From the NCBI GenBank assembly GCA_035278025.1, contig DATEJK010000026.1, forward strand, positions 1 through 41,131: 41,131 nt of DNA, given 5' to 3'. Shown here piece after piece: positions 1-8,060 of the stretch. Made by a program: the position numbers and the translations under genes. The notes under the pieces were generated by a model. That model did not search any database. It was given only the letters and a program-made list of their open reading frames with translations, and was not told the DNA's origin. Within the stretch, counting starts at the first letter, position 1. Every line of letters starts with the position of its first letter. The stretch comes from JAICWP01 sp035278025. GTDB lineage: Bacteria; Acidobacteriota; Terriglobia; Terriglobales; Acidobacteriaceae.

Positions 1-1
1 G

Positions 2-403
2 GTTTGTCTTCCGGCAGAGGCCCAATGCCCGCGCTGCCCCCTGGTTCGCTGGTGCCGGACGCGCGGCGTCGGTCCGGCAAAAGCAAAGGAGGCCCGCCAA
101 CGCCGCCAGCTCCACTACCGCCTGGCATGGCGCCGGGAAGCCGTTTTCCTTGTGCTACGCGGGCGCGGCGCTTCGCTAATGCCGGAAATGTGGGAACTGC
201 CGGAACTGGCGGTCAACGGCGCGCGTCCGGAGGTCGCGTTTCGCTTGCGGCACTCCATTACGGTAACGGATTTCGCGATTGAAGTCAGCGTGGGAGAGCC
301 CCCACCTGGCGTACGTGGCCGCTGGGTAAAACGGGCGCAAGTGGAAGACCTGCCGCTCACCGGCCTAACCAAAAAAATCCTGCGCCGCGCCAATTTCATC
401 TAA
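2..403 (+). CDS. mutY: A/G-specific adenine glycosylase MutY, C-terminal part (5' end outside window)
   Basis: Base-excision repair glycosylase that removes adenine mispaired with 8-oxoguanine. The reading frame is open from base 2 to the stop at 401-403. Its first residues carry the iron-sulfur loop of MutY/EndoIII enzymes: Cys codons at 5, 26, 35 and 53 give the exact spacing C-x6-C-x2-C-x5-C. After it comes the NUDIX-like C-terminal domain that recognises 8-oxoguanine, with LVLRGRGASLMPEMWELPEL near codons 54-73 and a final KRAQVEDLPLTGLTKKIL stretch. The catalytic helix-hairpin-helix domain lies upstream of the window. No operon partner is visible: the next gene has its own ribosome site 50 bp downstream. 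Family call is firm because both the cluster spacing and the C-terminal domain fit. Confidence 0.93.
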   Translation, partial: VCLPAEAQCPRCPLVRWCRTRGVGPAKAKEARQRRQLHYRLAWRREAVFLVLRGRGASLMPEMWELPELAVNGARPEVAFRLRHSITVTDFAIEVSVGEPPPGVRGRWVKRAQVEDLPLTGLTKKILRRANFI

Positions 404-452
404 AGTTTAAGTGAAGATCCGTGCACTACCTGATTAAGGAGGAACAAAACAG

Positions 453-950
453 ATGCCTGCTTTGAGCGCCGGAAAGGCTGCCCCAGAATTCACACTGGAG
501 AAGATGGATGGCGGCAAATTCAACCTGCGCGAGGCCCTGAGTCGCGGGCCGGTACTGGCGGTGTTTTTCAAAATTTCCTGTCCCGTGTGCCAGTTCGCCC
601 TTCCCTATGTGGAACGCCTGTACCAGGCCTATGCGGGCAAGAACGTCACCGTGGTGGGAGTTTCACAAAACAACAAGAATGACACCGCCGCCTTTATGCG
701 GGAATACAAGCTTACGCTTCCCGTGCTGCTGGACGATACCAGCAGCTATCCCGTGTCGAATGCTTATGGATTGACCAACGTGCCCACTCTTTTCTGGATC
801 GAGCGCGATGGCGAGATCGGATTGAGCAGCGTGGGCTGGAGCCGCACCGACATGGAGCAGATCAACCGCTGGCTGGCGGAGGCGGGGCGGGCGGAGCAGG
901 CGGTCATTTTTTCGGCGGGCGAGAACGTGCCTGATTTTCGCGCTGGTTGA
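453..950 (+). CDS. Thioredoxin-fold redoxin (TlpA/peroxiredoxin-like), CPVC motif
   Basis: A 165-residue thioredoxin-fold protein of the AhpC/TSA-redoxin type. Residues 9-15 (AAPEFTL) are the usual redoxin opening, Cys43-Pro-Val-Cys46 is the redox motif, and Pro111 in NVPTLF is the expected cis-proline. No signal peptide is visible, so it probably acts in the cytoplasm as a thiol-disulfide oxidoreductase or peroxidase; the partner is unknown. The start is fixed by a strong AAGGAGG at 436-442, ten bases before the ATG. The gene stands alone between mutY and a rho-independent terminator, so it is probably monocistronic. The two-Cys CxxC arrangement favours a reductase over a one-Cys peroxiredoxin, but the sequence cannot decide this. 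Confidence 0.85.
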   Translation: MPALSAGKAAPEFTLEKMDGGKFNLREALSRGPVLAVFFKISCPVCQFALPYVERLYQAYAGKNVTVVGVSQNNKNDTAAFMREYKLTLPVLLDDTSSYPVSNAYGLTNVPTLFWIERDGEIGLSSVGWSRTDMEQINRWLAEAGRAEQAVIFSAGENVPDFRAG

Positions 951-992
951 AACTCCAAAAACTGACCTGCGGTTCGCAGGGAAAATGTGAAG

Positions 993-1016
993 GCCCGGCT
1001 TTGAGCCGGGCTTTTC
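993..1016 (+). terminator. Rho-independent terminator after the redoxin gene
   Basis: An 8 bp perfect stem, GCCCGGCT at 993-1000 and AGCCGGGC at 1004-1011, with a TTG loop and then TTTT. It lies 43 bp after the redoxin stop. A second small hairpin, CCTGCG/CGCAGG, sits just upstream at 966-980. Confidence 0.85.
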
Positions 1017-1115
1017 TGCTTACGGCGCCATGACTTCTGTAACGTTGGCCGCCCCCTTTGGCCATGTTACCCTCCGGCCAAGAGTCAGTACTATCGCCAT
1101 TTTCTGAGGAACTGA

Positions 1116-2588
1116 ATGCATCTGCATCGCAGCGTGCTGGTGGCGGTCTTGCTCTGCAGCGGAGCTTTTGCCGTTGCGGGGCAATCCACCATGGCGCGCC
1201 ACCATCGCAGCCAGTTACTGCCTATCACCACCAGTTCTCCCGCGGCCCGCATGTTATTCCAGAAGGCCATGGTCAATATGGAAGACCTGCGCACCGAGTG
1301 GGCGTTGGCCGGCTGGCGCGCGGCCGCGAGAAAAGACCCGAATTTTGCCCAGTCTGAGATACTCGTCGCCTATCTGACTCAGGACCCGGCGGAAGAGATG
1401 GCGGCGCTGGCCAAGGCCAAGCAACTGGAGCCCAAAGTCACGCCCGGGGAAAGACTGCTCATCGAATGGCTTAGCGGCGTGCGTGAGAGCCGCTACGTAC
1501 CCGCCATTGCCGCGATGAATGACTTGCTTGCCATGTACCCCAAGGATCGCCGCATTGCCTTCCTGGCCGGCCGCTGGATGATTCAGCGGCGCCGTTACGA
1601 CCACGGCGAGATGCTTCTGGAGCAGGCCATTGCGCTCTATCCCAATTACCCGGCGGCGGTCAATGAGCTGGGTTATGCCTACGCCTACAATGGCGAATTC
1701 AAGAAGGCCATGGCCATGATGGAGAAGTATGTGGCCCTGCAGCCCAGCGAGCCCAACCCGCAGGATTCCTACGCGGAAATTTTGCGCTTGTCGGGAAATT
1801 TTAACGGCGCCCTGGAACATTACCGCAAAGCGCTGGAGCTGGACCCCAACTTTGTCAGCTCGCAGCTGGGAATCGCCGACACTTACGCCCTGATGGGAGA
1901 TGAAGACCAAGCGCGGCACGAATACGAGAAAGCTATCGCCGTGGCCGATGGAGAAGGGGCGCGCCTGCAGTATGGTTTGCAGCAGGCGGCTACCTACGTT
2001 CGCGAGCGCCGTTACGTGCAGGCCGACCAGGCCTTTCGCGCTTTGGCGGACGAAGCCCACCGCCAGGGCTTCGCGCGCGTGGAAGCCGAGGCTTACCGCA
2101 GCATTGCCGTCTATGAGCCCCAGGTTTCGGCGGCCATGAAGAGCCTGGACCAGGCGGAGAAGGCATTGCAGGACCACCCTCTCTCGCAGTCGGATATAGA
2201 AGAAGAACACGCGCTCCTACTGGGCGCGCGCGCGCGCCGCGAGCTGCAGTCCAGCGATCGTACCGCCGCCGTGAAATCGGTGCTGCAACTGCAGACCCTG
2301 GCCGCCTCCAGCCGCAGCGAGGTGGTGCAGCGCTCGTATCACGCCGCCGCCGGAGCGTTGGCCATGGCGCAAGGCAAGTACACGCAGGCTGTTGCCCATC
2401 TGGAAGAGGACCAGAACAACCCTCTCTCACTGGAACTGCTGTGGCAGGCCTATGGCAAAACCGGAGCCCGGGAACAAACGGAGGCGCTGCGCTCCGATGT
2501 GGCGGCCTTGAATGATCCTACGCTGGAGCAGGCGCTGGTGGGCCCGCAGCTGCGCGCCAGCCTCAGCGGGGCGGCCGCGCACCCTTAA
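1116..2588 (+). CDS. Secreted tetratricopeptide-repeat protein
   Basis: A 490-residue protein with a signal peptide (residues 1-23, positive MHLHR then a hydrophobic run ending AVAGQ) and repeated TPR helices through most of its length. Clear TPR units include NYPAAVNELGYAYAYNGEFK and PQDSYAEILRLSGNFNGALEHYRKALELDP around residues 175-245. TPR arrays bind peptides or proteins, so a scaffold or chaperone role in the periplasm is likely; no catalytic domain is seen. GAGGA at 1106-1110 precedes the ATG by 5 bases. The cyclase-like gene starts 22 bp after its stop, so the two are probably co-transcribed, though one product is exported and the other looks cytosolic. Specific function not recognised. 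Confidence 0.82.
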   Translation: MHLHRSVLVAVLLCSGAFAVAGQSTMARHHRSQLLPITTSSPAARMLFQKAMVNMEDLRTEWALAGWRAAARKDPNFAQSEILVAYLTQDPAEEMAALAKAKQLEPKVTPGERLLIEWLSGVRESRYVPAIAAMNDLLAMYPKDRRIAFLAGRWMIQRRRYDHGEMLLEQAIALYPNYPAAVNELGYAYAYNGEFKKAMAMMEKYVALQPSEPNPQDSYAEILRLSGNFNGALEHYRKALELDPNFVSSQLGIADTYALMGDEDQARHEYEKAIAVADGEGARLQYGLQQAATYVRERRYVQADQAFRALADEAHRQGFARVEAEAYRSIAVYEPQVSAAMKSLDQAEKALQDHPLSQSDIEEEHALLLGARARRELQSSDRTAAVKSVLQLQTLAASSRSEVVQRSYHAAAGALAMAQGKYTQAVAHLEEDQNNPLSLELLWQAYGKTGAREQTEALRSDVAALNDPTLEQALVGPQLRASLSGAAAHP

Positions 2589-2610
2589 CCGCCGGCACAC
2601 GCGGTAATTT

Positions 2611-4860
2611 ATGGCGCGTATCCCAATACTTCGCTTCGGCAATCTAGCGGATCACGCGCGCCAGCTCAACCTTGCCAGCTATACCCCGTCCATCAGCCTG
2701 CAGGGTCTGGTGCGGGGCGTGGATAACGTGCGTTACGACGTTTATCTCAGCCCGCGTTGTTCCGAGGAAGCGCGTGCCTGCATCTGCGCCCTTATCGCCC
2801 GCAACGGCAATGTTGCCGACCTGATCCTGGAACCGCCGCGTCCGCTGGAAGCGCGCAGCAACCTGCTGCTGCGCTCGCGGGAAGAACGCCCGGCGGCGGT
2901 GGCCTCCAGCCCGCGGGGCACGCCGGCGGAGTTCAAGCGCCTGCTTTCCGATCTGCTGGTGGAAGCGCTCAAAGCCGCCAAGCAGCAGAACAACATCGCC
3001 GTGGACCTGCTGGCCCGCCTGGCGGTGGTGAAGTTCCTGCGCGCCGAACTGACCGCGCAGTTCGCCGTGGTGGTGGAACGCTGCCGCACCCTGCTCAAAA
3101 GCTGCGAAGGCATGCGGCCGGAGCGGGCGACGCAGATTCGCGACCGGGTATACGCCCTGCAGGTTTCCAAGAAAGCCGTGCTGCGCCGCGCCGGGCAGGA
3201 AATTTTCGAGACTCTGCGCGAAACCGAAAAGCAGACCCTGGTGCGCATGCGCCAGTCCCTGTTCGGAGAGGCCGCCGGCAACAGCTATGAACTGTTTCTC
3301 AACCGGCTGGCTTTCACCGAAGATGGCCGCGACGACTACCTGAACGCCGAACATTACGTCATGCTCGGCAACTACGAGCAGGACCCCGACCGCTTCGCCA
3401 CCATGCGTGATTTGGCGGGCGCGTTCCTGGTTTCGCTCGACGTGCTGGACCAGGCTTCCGACGCGGACCGCGTGCTGGACGGCCTGCTCAATGCCCCGGA
3501 GAACGCGCAGGAACTGGTGGCGGGTGGCGCGCCGGACGATTCTTCGGCCCGGGGCAGAGCGCAGAAGGCCCTGCTCAACCGATGGCAGGAGCTGCTGGAG
3601 GCGCAAAAGGTGATGGATTTCGTGGTTGCCTCCTACGAGGTGGTGCCGCTGCTGAGCGAATACTCGCCGGCCATCAACGCCCAGCAGCTGAAGAACGCGC
3701 TTGTTTCTAAAAAGGAACGGAGCCGGGTGGAGGCGCTCATTGCCGAGCACCCGCGGCTTTCCGGCGCCAGCCTGCAGGCAGCCATCCGGCGGGTGGGAGA
3801 AATGAAAAGCGGGGACAAGGCCCGCATTGCCGGGCGCTTTCTCAGCGACTTCATGCGCTACCACCGCGACCTGCGGCGGCTGGAGGCGCTCAACTCCGCG
3901 CTCGACAGCGTGAACGTGATCGGCAACGAGAAGCTGCGCGAGCTTTCCTCGCTCAATCGCCTGCTCTACGAGTTCCTGGTGCGCGACGAGCAGAAGCCCA
4001 GCGAGGAGAAGGTAGTCCACCACGTCATCATCAAGGCGGACGTGCGCGATTCCACCCGCATGACCCGCGCCCTGGGCGAGCGCGGCCTGAACCCGGCTTC
4101 CTACTTCAGCTTGAACTTCTACGATCCGGTGAACAAGCTGCTGCCCAAGTACGGCGCCGGCAAAGTGTTCATTGAAGGCGACGCCATCATCCTCTCTCTT
4201 CTGGAATACGAAGGCGAGCGCGGGTTCGCGGTGAGCCGCGCCTGCGTGCTGGCCAAAGAGATGGTGGACATTGTGCGCGCCTATAACGAAGAGTCGCAGA
4301 AGGCGGGACTGCCCGGGCTGGAACTGGGTGTGGGCATCACCTACCAGCCTTCGCCGCCCATGTACCTGATGGATGGCAACGCGCGCATCATGATTTCGGA
4401 GGCGCTCAACGAGAGCGACCGCCTCTCCTCCTGCAGCAAGCAGGCGCGGCGCCTGCTGCCTCTGGGCGGGCCCTTCAACGTATACCGCTTTCAGCTGCAG
4501 CGCGAAGGCAACAGTAATGATTTCGAGGATGCGCCCCTGGTGTATAACGTCAGCGGCATTCAGTTGAATGCCGGCGCCTTCCATAAGCTGCAGCAGGAAA
4601 TTTCGCTGCAGGCACAAGATGTGGCCATGCCCACAATCTGGGAGAGCGAGCAGATGCGGCTGCACAGCGGCCTGGTGCCGCTTGAAGGCGGCCTGTTCCA
4701 CACCGTGGTGGTGCGCGAGGCCCGTGCCGCCCGTCTCCGTGCCAGCGACTTTGCCCCCCTGGGCTGGAGCGACGATCTCTATTACGAAGTGTGTACTAAT
4801 GCCGGCGTGTACCGCTTTCTAGAACAGAGCCAGGCCGCCAAAGCGGGAGCGGGAAGCTAG
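2611..4860 (+). CDS. Large helical protein with a class III nucleotidyl cyclase-like domain
   Basis: A 749-residue protein without signal peptide or membrane segment. Residues 1-460 are mostly helical and match nothing I recognise. Residues about 465-615 resemble the class III adenylate/guanylate cyclase catalytic domain: Asp477 in KADVRDST and Asp524 in EGDAII occupy the two metal-binding positions, and Asn600 and Arg604 (ALNESDRL) have the N-x3-R spacing of the transition-state residues. The substrate-selecting position four residues before the second metal Asp is Phe520, not the usual Lys (ATP) or Glu (GTP), and the partner Asp is Glu597. It may therefore be a cyclase of unusual specificity, or a nucleotide-binding relict. 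The last 130 residues form another unrecognised domain. The ATG lacks a clear Shine-Dalgarno. Confidence 0.75.
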   Translation: MARIPILRFGNLADHARQLNLASYTPSISLQGLVRGVDNVRYDVYLSPRCSEEARACICALIARNGNVADLILEPPRPLEARSNLLLRSREERPAAVASSPRGTPAEFKRLLSDLLVEALKAAKQQNNIAVDLLARLAVVKFLRAELTAQFAVVVERCRTLLKSCEGMRPERATQIRDRVYALQVSKKAVLRRAGQEIFETLRETEKQTLVRMRQSLFGEAAGNSYELFLNRLAFTEDGRDDYLNAEHYVMLGNYEQDPDRFATMRDLAGAFLVSLDVLDQASDADRVLDGLLNAPENAQELVAGGAPDDSSARGRAQKALLNRWQELLEAQKVMDFVVASYEVVPLLSEYSPAINAQQLKNALVSKKERSRVEALIAEHPRLSGASLQAAIRRVGEMKSGDKARIAGRFLSDFMRYHRDLRRLEALNSALDSVNVIGNEKLRELSSLNRLLYEFLVRDEQKPSEEKVVHHVIIKADVRDSTRMTRALGERGLNPASYFSLNFYDPVNKLLPKYGAGKVFIEGDAIILSLLEYEGERGFAVSRACVLAKEMVDIVRAYNEESQKAGLPGLELGVGITYQPSPPMYLMDGNARIMISEALNESDRLSSCSKQARRLLPLGGPFNVYRFQLQREGNSNDFEDAPLVYNVSGIQLNAGAFHKLQQEISLQAQDVAMPTIWESEQMRLHSGLVPLEGGLFHTVVVREARAARLRASDFAPLGWSDDLYYEVCTNAGVYRFLEQSQAAKAGAGS

Positions 4861-4908
4861 TCTGTTTTGCTCTTGTTTCCATGCAGCCCCGCGAAATAAT
4901 CAACCTCT

Positions 4909-4966
4909 GTCATTCTGAGGGAGCGCGAACCGAGCTTGCGAGGCGAGCGCGACCGAAGAACCTATG
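4909..4966 (+). repeat. Dispersed 58 bp repeat, left copy of a facing pair
   Basis: This copy starts TGTCATTCTGAG and ends GAAGAACCTATG. The reverse complement of 5369-5427 matches it with about six differences, one a single-base deletion. A degenerate third relative lies at 26505-26567. Repeats of this CATTCTGAG...CGAAGAA type are familiar from acidobacterial and other environmental genomes; mobility is unproven. Confidence 0.8.
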
Positions 4967-5034
4967 CGTTTTTCTCTCGACCTAAGTGCGGCGAGGGAAC
5001 CCAGGGATACTACTTTCTCCCGCGGAGCGGTCGC

Positions 5035-5371
5035 TTAGTCTGGTCCTGGACCAAGCCCCAAAGTGGTCGGAGTATCGACGACTGAGCGCACAAGTTTAGG
5101 GGGAGCCAATTCTTCCCAGCGTATGCCCAGAGGAAAGGTTAGATCGCCGTGCCGGGCACCCAGAGCACTAATATCAGCCAGAACTTGGCTCCCAGTAGAT
5201 ACGGAATCAATGCCGAAATGGTTGCGACCGTCCAGGTCATGGTGGGCTGATAAGCGTCCGAAGCTCCAATGACCGCCTGACAATGCGGACAGGAGAATGT
5301 AGGCGTTAGCTTAAGATCCTCCAACCTTATCTTCCTGTGGCATGCCGGACATTTCGTGCGGTTCGAAACAT
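5035..5371 (-). pseudogene. Broken zinc-ribbon membrane protein gene between inverted repeats
   Basis: On the minus strand, from the inner edge of the right repeat, the frame encodes KCPACHRK...SCPHCQA (two CxxC pairs, a zinc ribbon) followed by a hydrophobic segment, WTVATISALIPYLLGAKFWL. It stops at 5139. A different minus frame then continues with LTFPLGIRWEELAPPKL and stops at 5035, which looks like the missing tail of such a protein, so a frameshift is likely. No ATG, GTG or TTG precedes the zinc ribbon in frame before the repeat; the frame only stays open by running through the repeat and into the tonB-like gene. I read this as a remnant whose 5' end was replaced by the repeat. A sequencing error could explain the frameshift but not the lost start. 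Confidence 0.55.
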
Positions 5372-5427
5372 AGGTTCTTCGTCGCGCTCGCCTCGCAAGC
5401 GTGGGTCGCGCTCGCTCAGAATGACAG
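5369..5427 (-). repeat. Dispersed 58 bp repeat, right copy of the facing pair
   Basis: Inverted partner of 4909-4966; read on the minus strand it begins TGTCATTCTGAGCGAGCG and ends GAAGAACCTATG. The pair encloses about 400 bp, and a transcript could fold into a long imperfect stem. It ends 25 bp beyond the stop of the tonB-like gene, so it could also act as that gene's terminator. Confidence 0.8.
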
Positions 5428-5452
5428 AATCTTCGCGCTAGAGTGCGGCTGC

Positions 5453-7441
5453 TCAATACGGTATCCGGTGCACCTCGAACGGAATGCGGATGACCGCTTC
5501 CAACGCCACGGCCAGGCCATTTTTGGTGGCGGGGCGGAAGTGGCAATGGCGCAGAGCATCGCTGGCGGCCGCATCCAGGCGGTCATCTACGCCGCGCAAG
5601 ATGCGAACGTCACCCACGCTGCCATCGGCGGCAATCACGGCGTAGAGCGTGACCGTTCCCGTGACGTGCTGGCGCATCAGGATTCCGGGATAAGCCGGGT
5701 CCACCTTCTCGACCACCACGGGCGCGGTCAGGTCGCCCTGCGCGGGATCGTTATTCAGCTCGGCAAAGCGGATCACCCAGCTGCCGCTGCGCGAATTCAA
5801 GTTGGGCATGTTCAGAGTGACGGAATAAAACTTCTTGCGACCGAACACCTGGCGGTCTATTTCCGAAGGCGCTGCGGGCAAATCGGTGCGCGCGCGCGGC
5901 GGCAGGTTGCGCAGGCCGGCGGGAATGCTGGCCATGGCCCACAGGCTGCGGGCAGGAGGAGCCGCAACCACAGGAAGGCCGCTATTGGCCGGCGGCACAG
6001 CTCCGGGCGCGATGCTGATGCCGGACAACTTATCGCGTGTCGAATTGGCGCTGCCGTTGCCCGCTTCAGCCAGGCCGCCGCTGATGGCGCCGGGCGCGCC
6101 CGAAGCACCCACATGCCCGCTCGGTCCGGCAGCGAAAACTCCGCGACGGTTGCCCATCGGCACCTCAATTGGACCTTTGACTGTGCTGGGCGCAAGTCCA
6201 AGGGCGACCATTTGCCCGGCAGGCCGGCCGAAAGCCACGGTGTGAATATCCGGCGCCGCACCTGCTGGCGCCATTCCCGCTGCGACAACCTGCCCCGCTT
6301 CAGCGGCGCCGACCTGTCCGCCCCCTCCAGCGCCTCCTCCGGAGGCGGTCGTGGTCGCCGTCTGCTGAGCGGGCACCGGCAGCTTAGGCGCCGCCACGCC
6401 CGGCTGCAGCTCGGCCACATTGAGCGCGCCTATGGGATGTGTGACCATTGCGGTTCGCGCCGGCGGGGGAACCACTGAAGGCTGCGGTGCACCGGGAGCG
6501 TGCAGGTCAGCCAATGCGGAGGTAGTTTCCGGAGACGGAGCAACTGCCTTGGGCTGCGGCAAACCCGGGCCAGCTCGATTTGAGGCCTCGGCAACATCAG
6601 GCGGCGGAGCAATCACGGAGGGCTGGGCCAGGGGCGAAGCAGCACGTTGGATTGCCTCCGCAGCGTTAGGCGGAGGTGGCACCACCGAGGGTGGCGGCAG
6701 CGGGGAAGCGTGGTGTTCAGTCGTTCGCGCCAGCTCAGGCGGAGGCGGAACTACCGGAGTGGCAATCGCGGGCAGCGTCAGTTTGGATTCCAGCGAACCC
6801 GGCACAGGCACGGGCCCGGGGGAACGCGTCCACGCCACCAGGTTGGGCACCGACATTTCCTGCGCCAGTTTTACGTCGGGCGGCACGATGATGGTCTGAC
6901 TGCGGTTGTCCGCTTCCGGGGGCACGGAAATAATTTCTTGCGGCGCATACGCGGGATCAGCTTTATGGTGCAGCCGGGCGCGCAGGGCAGGTGCCTTGAT
7001 GGCGGGCAGGTACTCCGAGGTGGTGTAGTAAACGATCTGGCTGTGCTGGAACGCGGGACGGATGACCACCCGCGGCCGGCTTAGCCAGGCGTGCGTCAGG
7101 CCCCAAATGACCGCCAGCATCAGGCCGTGGCTGAGGGCGGATTCGGCCAGGCTGCGCCAGGGCAAGCCGGTGGGGGTGAAAACGTCCGGCCAGAAGGAAG
7201 CGCCCGCTAGCATCGGCTCGGCGGGCGCAGGCCGCATCAGTGCACCCAGATTGCCGAGGAGCGCGGAAAGGCGCGGTTCCAACCGAATCAGGAACTGTAG
7301 CCCCGGTGTGGGTTCACCGGTACTGCACCTTGGCGAATTCGGCTGGCCTGGCGGCTGGGACATAACTTCAGACCAAGGGCGCGGAGAGATTATAGCTGCT
7401 TTTCTTCCACAGCTTTCCTCAAAACGGGAATTGTCCGCCAT
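5453..7441 (-). CDS. TonB-family protein with long Pro-rich repeated linker
   Basis: A 662-residue protein: cytoplasmic N-terminus, one membrane segment near residues 97-120 (ESALSHGLMLAVIWGLTHAW), a long Pro/Ala/Gly periplasmic linker, and a TonB C-terminal domain at about 575-655 (VEKVDPAYPGILMRQHVTGTVTLY and YFRP-like HCHFRPATKNG). TonB proteins couple the proton-motive force to outer-membrane receptors, but stand-alone acidobacterial relatives often lack ExbB/ExbD neighbours, as here, so energy transduction is not assured. Residues 230-322 hold four 23-24 residue repeats. A start at Met27 (7363) is attractive: a perfect minus-strand TATAAT at 7389-7394 would put transcription start just upstream of it and would exclude the longer N-terminus. 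Transcribed divergently from 7512. Confidence 0.8.
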   Translation of the reverse strand: MADNSRFEESCGRKAAIISPRPWSEVMSQPPGQPNSPRCSTGEPTPGLQFLIRLEPRLSALLGNLGALMRPAPAEPMLAGASFWPDVFTPTGLPWRSLAESALSHGLMLAVIWGLTHAWLSRPRVVIRPAFQHSQIVYYTTSEYLPAIKAPALRARLHHKADPAYAPQEIISVPPEADNRSQTIIVPPDVKLAQEMSVPNLVAWTRSPGPVPVPGSLESKLTLPAIATPVVPPPPELARTTEHHASPLPPPSVVPPPPNAAEAIQRAASPLAQPSVIAPPPDVAEASNRAGPGLPQPKAVAPSPETTSALADLHAPGAPQPSVVPPPARTAMVTHPIGALNVAELQPGVAAPKLPVPAQQTATTTASGGGAGGGGQVGAAEAGQVVAAGMAPAGAAPDIHTVAFGRPAGQMVALGLAPSTVKGPIEVPMGNRRGVFAAGPSGHVGASGAPGAISGGLAEAGNGSANSTRDKLSGISIAPGAVPPANSGLPVVAAPPARSLWAMASIPAGLRNLPPRARTDLPAAPSEIDRQVFGRKKFYSVTLNMPNLNSRSGSWVIRFAELNNDPAQGDLTAPVVVEKVDPAYPGILMRQHVTGTVTLYAVIAADGSVGDVRILRGVDDRLDAAASDALRHCHFRPATKNGLAVALEAVIRIPFEVHRIPY
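6476..6754 (-). repeat. Four in-frame repeats of 23-24 codons in the TonB linker
   Basis: Residues 230-252, 253-275, 276-298 and 299-322 each open with VV/VI/AV-x-P-x-P and end (P/Q)P(S/K). A fifth partial unit begins at residue 323 (VVPPPARTA). The middles have diverged, so the repeat is old at DNA level. Confidence 0.75.
7389..7394 (-). promoter_or_regulatory. Candidate -10 hexamer for the tonB-like gene
   Basis: Minus-strand TATAAT, 26 bp before the ATG at 7363. No convincing -35 hexamer lies 16-18 bp upstream, so this is only a candidate. It falls inside the longer 7441 version of the coding region and so favours the shorter start. Confidence 0.35.
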
Positions 7442-7511
7442 CGCCGGCCGACTCGTCCTATAAGACTAGTGTTTTCAGCTCCCTGCTTTGGTGATTTAAT
7501 GGGACCATACT

Positions 7512-8036
7512 ATGCGCAGAATTTTGCTTTTTATGCTTGTGCTGGCATGTTTCGCCGGCGGGGCAGCGATCGCCCAAACAACCTCGAGCGCAGATGAATC
7601 CGGCGCTGGCCAAGCTGCGGCAAATTCCACATCCGCCGACAATTACTCCGGCATGTACACTTTTTTACGCGATGGTGAATTTGTGCAGATCACGCATGAG
7701 GACAAGGGCAAACTGACCGGTTTTGTTTCCCGCTATGGCGACCTGGAGAGCGACCGCGGCGCCTTCCTCGACCAGTTTTTCAAGCAGGGCGCGTTTGACG
7801 GCCGTAACCTGAGCTTTACCACCGACGTCGTCCATGGCGTCTGGTTTCAGTTTCAAGGCACCGCCGACCGGGGCCCAGGCAAAACCGTAAATGACGAAGG
7901 TTATTACGTCCTCAAAGGGACTCTTACCCAGCATTCCACCGACGCCAATCGTAAGGAAGTGGCCAAGTCGCGGGAAGTGGTGTTCAAATCCTTTCCTCAA
8001 GACGTGAGTGCGCCCGCTGGCGCGCCCAAGGACTAG
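7512..8036 (+). CDS. Conserved secreted protein of unknown function
   Basis: 174 residues with a clear signal peptide (MRRILLFMLVLACFAGGAAIAQ) and probable cleavage after AIAQ. The mature part begins with a low-complexity Ser/Ala stretch and then YSGMYTFLRDGEFVQITHEDKGKLTGFVSRYGDLESDRGAFLDQFF in three readable pieces, followed by a beta-rich segment ending REVVFKSFP. I recall similar hypothetical proteins from acidobacteria, but no characterised domain. GGGA at 7501-7504 precedes the ATG. The gene is divergent from the tonB-like gene with 70 bp (or 148 bp) between starts, so they may share a control region. No catalytic residues can be named. Confidence 0.75.
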   Translation: MRRILLFMLVLACFAGGAAIAQTTSSADESGAGQAAANSTSADNYSGMYTFLRDGEFVQITHEDKGKLTGFVSRYGDLESDRGAFLDQFFKQGAFDGRNLSFTTDVVHGVWFQFQGTADRGPGKTVNDEGYYVLKGTLTQHSTDANRKEVAKSREVVFKSFPQDVSAPAGAPKD

Positions 8037-8060
8037 CGCCTACTCGAAAGGGGCGGCCGC

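Noticed and set aside
2644..4701. Open frame of 685 codons on the minus strand opposite the cyclase-like gene
   Set aside because: Its product is a His/Gln/Val-rich composition typical of antisense frames in GC-rich genes; the plus strand encodes recognisable cyclase motifs.
4909..5427. Insertion sequence with terminal inverted repeats
   Set aside because: No transposase, no visible target duplication; the enclosed frame is a zinc-ribbon fragment. Kept as a repeat pair.
5342..6478. 378-codon plus-strand frame opposite the tonB-like gene
   Set aside because: Arg/His/Ala-rich shadow, and it runs across the repeat and a coding end.
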